Below, piece after piece: positions 60,312 through 64,000 of a stretch of 64,000 nt of DNA. The translations under genes were made by a program, and so were the position numbers. The notes under the pieces were generated by a model. The model saw only the letters and a list, made by a program, of their open reading frames with translations. It did not search any database and was not told the origin of the DNA. How positions within the stretch are numbered: position 1 is the first letter of the stretch; each line of letters starts with the position of its first letter. Source of the DNA: Methylobacterium aquaticum. Lineage in GTDB: Bacteria > Pseudomonadota > Alphaproteobacteria > Rhizobiales > Beijerinckiaceae. The stretch covers positions 2,803,001 through 2,867,000 of the forward strand of contig NZ_CP043627.1 in assembly GCF_016804325.1 (NCBI RefSeq), read 5' to 3'.

Positions 60312-60957
60312 GGCCGGCCTCCGGGCTGATCCCGAACAGCTCGCGGCGCAGGGCCTCTGTCGCCTCGGCCGACACGCCGCGGGCTTTCGCCACCTTGTCG
60401 ATCGCCTTCTCGGCCTCGGCCTTGAAGTCGGCTTCAAGCGCCCTGCGACGCTCGGCGGAGATCTTCTGTGCCTGGATCACCGCGAGGTGGGCGCGGGCCA
60501 GCTCCATCGCGCCCTTGGTGCCGATCGTCCCGCCGTCATGCTCCACCAGGTCGAGGATCAAGAGCTTGATGAACTCGCCGAGCACGACGGTGCCCTGATC
60601 GACCTTCTCGGCGGTGAATTGCGGCGCGATGCCCGAGAAGATGTGGCGGGCCTCGTCCAGTCGACGCGACATCGCCGCGAGCCTCAGGCTCTTGCGGTTG
60701 AACGCGCTCTTCGAGATCGGGTCGATGCCCTTCGCCGCGAGCCTGTCGTTCATCTCGAACAGGATCTCGTTGGCGGTGCGCTCGCGCTTGTTCAGCTCGG
60801 CGATCGCCCACACGATGTCGTCCTGGCCCTCTTCGGGCACCAGGTCCATGCTGGAGAGACGGCCGCGCCCCGGCCGGCGCTCCGGGCCGCGGTCGGCCCG
60901 GGCCTCGGCCCGGTCGGCGGCGTCGAGCACGCGGTGCTGGGGGATCTCGGCCCGCAT
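60301..60957 (-). CDS. Small terminase subunit (DUF3486, Mu gp27-like)
   Basis: A 218-residue protein starting MRAEIPQHRVLDAADRAEAR at ATG 60957, immediately after the preceding stop. Landmarks are LVPEEGQDDIVWAIAELNKR, GIDPISKSAFNRKSLRLAAM and a long helical C-terminus (ELARAHLAVIQAQKISAERR). It helps recognise DNA for packaging. Order DUF2730, VpaChn25_0724-type, DUF3486, terminase is typical of Mu-like phages. Confidence 0.85.
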   Translation of the reverse strand: MRAEIPQHRVLDAADRAEARADRGPERRPGRGRLSSMDLVPEEGQDDIVWAIAELNKRERTANEILFEMNDRLAAKGIDPISKSAFNRKSLRLAAMSRRLDEARHIFSGIAPQFTAEKVDQGTVVLGEFIKLLILDLVEHDGGTIGTKGAMELARAHLAVIQAQKISAERRRALEADFKAEAEKAIDKVAKARGVSAEATEALRRELFGISPEAGRGA

Positions 60958-60958
60958 C

Positions 60959-61264
60959 TCACGCCCCCAGCCGCGGCTGGCGGATGCCTTCGATCTTCGT
61001 CCGGCGCAGGCAGTGGTCGACGCCGGCCTCCGTGATCTGTGCCACCAGGATCGAACCGATCGTCGTGACCCGCGCCGCCCCCAGCTCGCCGAGCTTGTTG
61101 ATCTGGGTCCGCAGGACGTCCCGTGACGGGTTGTGGCCGCAGGCATAGACCGCGTCGGCCAGGATGCTCTCGTTGCAGCGCCCGTCCGGCATCGCCGCCA
61201 GTTCCTTCAGGATGATCAGCCGCATGTCCTCGGCGATGGCCTGCCCGTAGCCCGTCCCGCTCAC
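60959..61264 (-). CDS. VpaChn25_0724 family phage protein
   Basis: A 101-residue protein with a winged-helix look: IAEDMRLIILKELAAMPDGR, NESILADAVYACGHNPSRDV and LRTQINKLGELGAARVTTIG. The name comes from the small protein always found beside DUF2730 in Mu-like phages. It may bind DNA; function not known. Confidence 0.78.
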   Translation of the reverse strand: MSGTGYGQAIAEDMRLIILKELAAMPDGRCNESILADAVYACGHNPSRDVLRTQINKLGELGAARVTTIGSILVAQITEAGVDHCLRRTKIEGIRQPRLGA

Positions 61265-61265
61265 G

Positions 61266-61664
61266 TCACTCTCCCTTGCCGGCCTTCAGGCCCACGATCG
61301 CCTCGGCGGAGGCGCGCAACAGGAATTCCTCGATCCGGCCCAGCGTGGCCGTCTGCACGCCCAGCGTGGTCTGCATCCCCTCGATCTTGCCCCGGCTCTC
61401 GGCGACCGAGAGGCCGATCTGCTGGATGCTTTCCTTCGTCGGCAGGTTGTTGACGATCATCCGGACCGCGCGGAGATCGTGATCGGTCTGCCGCAGCTTC
61501 TCTTCCTGCTGGCCCAGCCGCCGCACCAGGTCGTCGAGCTTGGCATCCGTCGAGGCGGCCGGCCGGCGCTCGCGCTGGGCAAACAGCGCGATGGCGAGCA
61601 CGCAGATCACGAACACCGCCACCGCGAGCGCGAGCCAGGGGTCCGACAGGGTCGCTTCGGTCAT
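61266..61664 (-). CDS. DUF2730 family phage protein
   Basis: A 132-residue protein with one N-terminal membrane segment (LALAVAVFVICVLAIALFA) and a coiled coil (LDDLVRRLGQQEEKLRQTDH, then VRMIVNNLPTKESIQQIGLS). The pattern matches DUF2730. It overlaps the upstream stop by ATGA. Such proteins are encoded between lysis and packaging genes in Mu-like phages. Confidence 0.8.
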   Translation of the reverse strand: MTEATLSDPWLALAVAVFVICVLAIALFAQRERRPAASTDAKLDDLVRRLGQQEEKLRQTDHDLRAVRMIVNNLPTKESIQQIGLSVAESRGKIEGMQTTLGVQTATLGRIEEFLLRASAEAIVGLKAGKGE

Positions 61665-62077
61665 TGCACGGCCTCGGCGATGTCGGCGTCCGTGATCGCG
61701 GACGGGAGGAGCCGGCCGTCGCGCACGGCCCGCAGGATCTCGATGGTGCGCCGGAGCTGCATCCGCATCAGCTCGACGTCGGCCTGCAACTCCACCGCCC
61801 GCAGGCGGTGGCTGTCGGCATCGCGCTCCTGGCGTTCCAGGTCGGCCCGTAGCGCCAGCTCGCGGGCGGCGAGCTTGTCGACCTCGGCGATCAGGCGATC
61901 GACGAAGTCGAGGCTTTGCTTGTCCGCCCGGCGGGTCGTGTAGAGCCCGCCGAAATGCCCGATGAGCACGACCGCGAGGCCGAGCCCGACCACGACGGCG
62001 ACGATGAGCGCACCCCGCGGGCCGATGCCCTCCAGGATGCGCAGGGCAGCCTCCGCCGCCTTGCCCCAGCTCTCCAT
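61661..62077 (-). CDS. Membrane-anchored coiled-coil protein, spanin candidate
   Basis: A 138-residue protein starting MESWGKAAEAALRILEGIGP at ATG 62077 (GTG 62080 possible). One membrane segment (GALIVAVVVGLGLAVVLIG) is followed by a charged coiled coil (DFVDRLIAEVDKLAARELAL and on). This is the layout of an inner-membrane spanin (Rz). No lipoprotein partner gene was found. Its start overlaps the upstream stop. Confidence 0.55.
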   Translation of the reverse strand: MESWGKAAEAALRILEGIGPRGALIVAVVVGLGLAVVLIGHFGGLYTTRRADKQSLDFVDRLIAEVDKLAARELALRADLERQERDADSHRLRAVELQADVELMRMQLRRTIEILRAVRDGRLLPSAITDADIAEAVQ

Positions 62078-62544
62078 CACCCCGCCTTCCGGGGCAGCCC
62101 CGCCAGGTAGACGCCGCCGACGAGGGCCCAGGCCCCGATGATCGCGTAGGCGATGACGCCCGTGGTCATCTCGACCCGCACGAGGCTCAACGCGACGAAG
62201 AGCCAGTGCCAGGCCGAGAGGAACGCCGCCCCGATCCGCAGCACCCGCCAGTAGGGCCGCACCAGGCCGATGCCGTGGAGCGCCGTCAGCAGGCAGTGCA
62301 GGGAGAACCACACCGGGTCGGAGACCCATGACAGGCCGACGAAGGCGCCGCTGTCGAAGAGCTGGGGCCGGGTCACCTCCAGGATCGCCCAGCCGGCCGG
62401 CAGGAGCATCAGACCCAGGTCGAGCCCGGGGGCGAGCGGCCCGAACAGCCACTCCGCGAAGCGGATCGGCCGCACGGCCAGGGATGTCCAGCCGCCCCGC
62501 ATGCTCCAGCCCTCTCCCTGCACCGCCTGCTCCATCGTCGTCAC
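62077..62544 (-). CDS. Phage membrane protein with four membrane segments
   Basis: A 155-residue protein. The start GTG 62544 overlaps the upstream stop as GTGA; ATG 62535 is an alternative. Hydrophobic stretches include LGLMLLPAGWAILEV, VWFSLHCLLTALHGIGLV, AFLSAWHWLFVALSL and VIAYAIIGAWALVGGVYLAG. It may be a holin-like or lysis-control protein by position, but no family is recognised. Confidence 0.55.
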   Translation of the reverse strand: MTTMEQAVQGEGWSMRGGWTSLAVRPIRFAEWLFGPLAPGLDLGLMLLPAGWAILEVTRPQLFDSGAFVGLSWVSDPVWFSLHCLLTALHGIGLVRPYWRVLRIGAAFLSAWHWLFVALSLVRVEMTTGVIAYAIIGAWALVGGVYLAGLPRKAG

Positions 62545-62831
62545 TCTTCGCCCAGGTACCGGATGCCGTCGCTGCCTGCCTTGGCCGCCTCCAGCGCCGC
62601 ACGCTCGAACAGGACATGGACCGGCGTGCGCCCCTCTTCGTTCGGCGCCCGTTGCAGCTCTGCCAGCACGCCGCGGGCGAAGGCGTACTCGTCGGTGATT
62701 GTCGGTGCGTCGCCGTCGGCCGCGCCGGTCAGCGTCGGCATCACGGCCTGGCACAGGGCCGAGACGCCGATGCTGATGGTGACCACGCCGCCGACGATCT
62801 CGACCGTGAGGGGAAGATCCTTGTTCGCCAT
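62541..62831 (-). CDS. Small phage protein of unknown function
   Basis: A 96-residue soluble-looking protein, MANKDLPLTVEIVGGVVTIS, starting at ATG 62831 and overlapping the holin stop by one base. Conserved-looking parts are IGVSALCQAVMPTLTGAADG and YAFARGVLAELQRAPNEEGR. No family is recognised; it belongs to the lysis block by position. Confidence 0.55.
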   Translation of the reverse strand: MANKDLPLTVEIVGGVVTISIGVSALCQAVMPTLTGAADGDAPTITDEYAFARGVLAELQRAPNEEGRTPVHVLFERAALEAAKAGSDGIRYLGEE

Positions 62832-63109
62832 CACTCGGCGCCCTTCTTCGTCAGCGTGACGGTCTTGGCGGCCTTGAACCGCCCGTAGATCGCCAGCAGC
62901 GTGCCGCCGAGGGCGACGCCCGCGGTGACGAAGGCGGTGGTCTGATCGGCCACGACCCGCTGCGTCTCGGCGTCGAGCTGGAAGCCGACGGCCATCCCGC
63001 CGAGGACCGAGGCCCCGGCGATGCCGGCGCCCCAGATCGTGCGCGACCGCCACCACGGCTTCGCCCCGGAGGCGACGGCCGCCGCCTCCGTCAAATCGGT
63101 CTGGTCCAT
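62831..63109 (-). CDS. Holin-like phage membrane protein
   Basis: A 92-residue protein with an N-terminal hydrophilic part, a first membrane segment (TIWGAGIAGASVLGGMAVGF) and a second (AFVTAGVALGGTLLAIYGRF), then a basic end (KAAKTVTLTKKGAE). Size and layout match small two-TM holins. It lies directly after the lysozyme gene. Confidence 0.65.
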   Translation of the reverse strand: MDQTDLTEAAAVASGAKPWWRSRTIWGAGIAGASVLGGMAVGFQLDAETQRVVADQTTAFVTAGVALGGTLLAIYGRFKAAKTVTLTKKGAE

Positions 63110-63133
63110 GGTGATGCTCCTGGGAGGGCCGCG

Positions 63134-63919
63134 TCAGGCGGCCATGGGGAGGTCGAGCGCCTGGCCGGCGAGCGGGTACATCGCGACCTGCGGGGCGGTG
63201 CCGGCACGCAGGAGGGCCGCGGCGATGGCGGCGCGGGTCGCGGGGCCGACGCGGCCGTCCGCGGTGAGGCCGGGCGTGGCGGCCTGGAACCTCTCGACCG
63301 CCGCCTCCGTCTTCAGCCCGAAATCGCCGTCATCGTTCCCGGCCAGGAGGTAGCCGAGCCGCATCAGGTCGACCTGGAGCGCGCGGACGCCCTCCGGGTA
63401 GGCCGAGCCGCGGGCGAGCACGACGCCGACGGTCTCGTCCCCGTCGCTCGCGAGGGTGAGGCCGTACTGGCCGGTCTCGAACAGGGTGCGCTCCGCCGCC
63501 CGGCGGCGCACGAGGCCGCTCATCACCTTGCCGGCCGCCTTGTTCCAGCGGGGGAAGGCAGCGGCGGCGTCGAGCCAGCGATTGCCGTTGATGTGGCTGA
63601 CGATGGAGCTTTTGCGGAAGTTCTCCGACCCGATGTTGAAGCAGAGCGACACGCATGCGTCGAACTGATGCTGCTTCAACGGCCGCTTCACGGCCTTCTC
63701 AACCCAGGCCTCGAACACACGGAGGTCGGCCGCCAGGATCTCGAACGCCTTGGCCCGGGTGATGGCCATTCCCGGCGCGACCCTCGGGAGGCCCGCCGCC
63801 GAGGTGTGTCCGATGCCGATGGTCCAGGGCGCGCCGCCGGTGGCGGGATCGGGGTAGGCGCGGAGCACCACACCCTCGAAGGCGGCGAGGAACTGCCGGC
63901 CGTATTCCGATGTCTGCAT
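63134..63919 (-). CDS. GH24 lysozyme (endolysin) with C-terminal peptidoglycan-binding domain
   Basis: A 261-residue endolysin. I start it at ATG 63919 (MQTSEYGRQFLAAFEG); a GTG at 63958 is an alternative. The catalytic triad region is FEGVVLRAYPDPATGGAPWT with GIGHT (Glu, Asp, Thr), then LKQHQFDACVSLCFNIGSEN. The last 80 residues form a peptidoglycan-binding domain (VRALQVDLMRLGYLLAGNDD, GLTADGRVGPATRAAIAAAL). No signal peptide, so export would need the holin. Confidence 0.87.
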   Translation of the reverse strand: MQTSEYGRQFLAAFEGVVLRAYPDPATGGAPWTIGIGHTSAAGLPRVAPGMAITRAKAFEILAADLRVFEAWVEKAVKRPLKQHQFDACVSLCFNIGSENFRKSSIVSHINGNRWLDAAAAFPRWNKAAGKVMSGLVRRRAAERTLFETGQYGLTLASDGDETVGVVLARGSAYPEGVRALQVDLMRLGYLLAGNDDGDFGLKTEAAVERFQAATPGLTADGRVGPATRAAIAAALLRAGTAPQVAMYPLAGQALDLPMAA

Positions 63920-64000
63920 GATCCGGGTCCCGGCGAGCGAAGCAGTTGGCCCGCTCACAATCCCGGAATTCCCGTCTCAGGGTGACGGCGAAGCGCTTCG

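Larger units (their letters stand above)
32797..64000 (-). mobile_element. Mu-like transposable prophage with P2-type tail (late region; continues past the window)
   Basis: About 31 kb of continuous phage genes on the minus strand. Head genes follow Mu order (DUF2730, VpaChn25_0724-type, DUF3486, terminase, DUF935 portal, MuF, protease, decoration, capsid, gp36, gpG, gp37). The tail follows P2 order (V, W, J, I, H, G, FI, FII, E/E', T) and then D, U, X. This combination resembles BcepMu-type phages. Transposase, repressor and early genes are absent and should lie to the right. The last 80 bases of the window, upstream of the lysozyme gene, show no complete gene. The left coordinate is a guess based on a TG start. 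Confidence 0.85.

Overview
The window is GC-rich DNA from an alphaproteobacterium, most likely Methylobacterium or a close relative in the Rhizobiales. The evidence is the strong GC bias of third codon positions, the gene order pcm-tolC-popZ-valS, an aapJQMP amino-acid transporter operon, the dac-tmk-holB cluster, and dispersed intergenic palindromic repeats of about 140 bp. The assignment is by recognition only; no search was run.

Host part, 1 to about 32.8 kb. The window opens inside an MFS transporter gene of the MHS type. Next, on the minus strand, come a nitrate/sulfonate-type ABC importer (binding protein, permease, ATPase) and an MFS transporter. A pterin carbinolamine dehydratase gene follows, then the cluster dac, tmk, holB and a metallophosphoesterase gene, then rlpA. 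An RND efflux pump and its periplasmic adaptor are divergently transcribed. The block valS, popZ (DUF2497), tolC and pcm reads on the minus strand. tRNA-Cys, tRNA-Asn, a DUF1328 membrane peptide, sseA and aapPMQJ complete this part. Two families of long palindromic repeats (three and two copies) sit only between genes.

Prophage part, about 32.8 kb to the right edge. This is most of the late region of a Mu-like transposable prophage, all on the minus strand and so read from right to left. The order is lysis genes (GH24 lysozyme, holin-like, spanin-like), DUF2730, VpaChn25_0724-type protein, small terminase DUF3486, large terminase, DUF935 portal, an unrecognised coupled gene, MuF-like head protein, protease, decoration protein and major capsid protein. 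An initiator-like tRNA, gp36, gpG and gp37 follow. A P2-type contractile tail comes next (V, W, J, I, fibres, fibre chaperone, sheath FI, tube FII, E/E', tape measure, D, U, X), and then a second adhesin locus. Transposase and repressor genes are not in the window and presumably lie beyond the right edge. The phage end lies just upstream of aapJ.

Main observations. (1) Five otherwise intact genes (ABC permease, popZ, tape measure, major capsid, large terminase) are each split by an apparent loss of one C or G in a short C/G run. This looks more like systematic sequence error than decay. (2) The E/E' tail-chaperone gene carries a P2-like T_TTT_TTG slippery site, and the -1 frame stays open for 71 codons up to the tape-measure start. 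(3) The prophage tRNA-Met has initiator hallmarks (C1:A72 mismatch, three G:C pairs in the anticodon stem) but an elongator-like D arm. (4) The tape-measure protein carries both a transglycosylase-like and an M23 peptidase domain. (5) The MuF protein has a C-terminal extension resembling phage-borne RNase-toxin domains, next to an unknown, translationally coupled gene.
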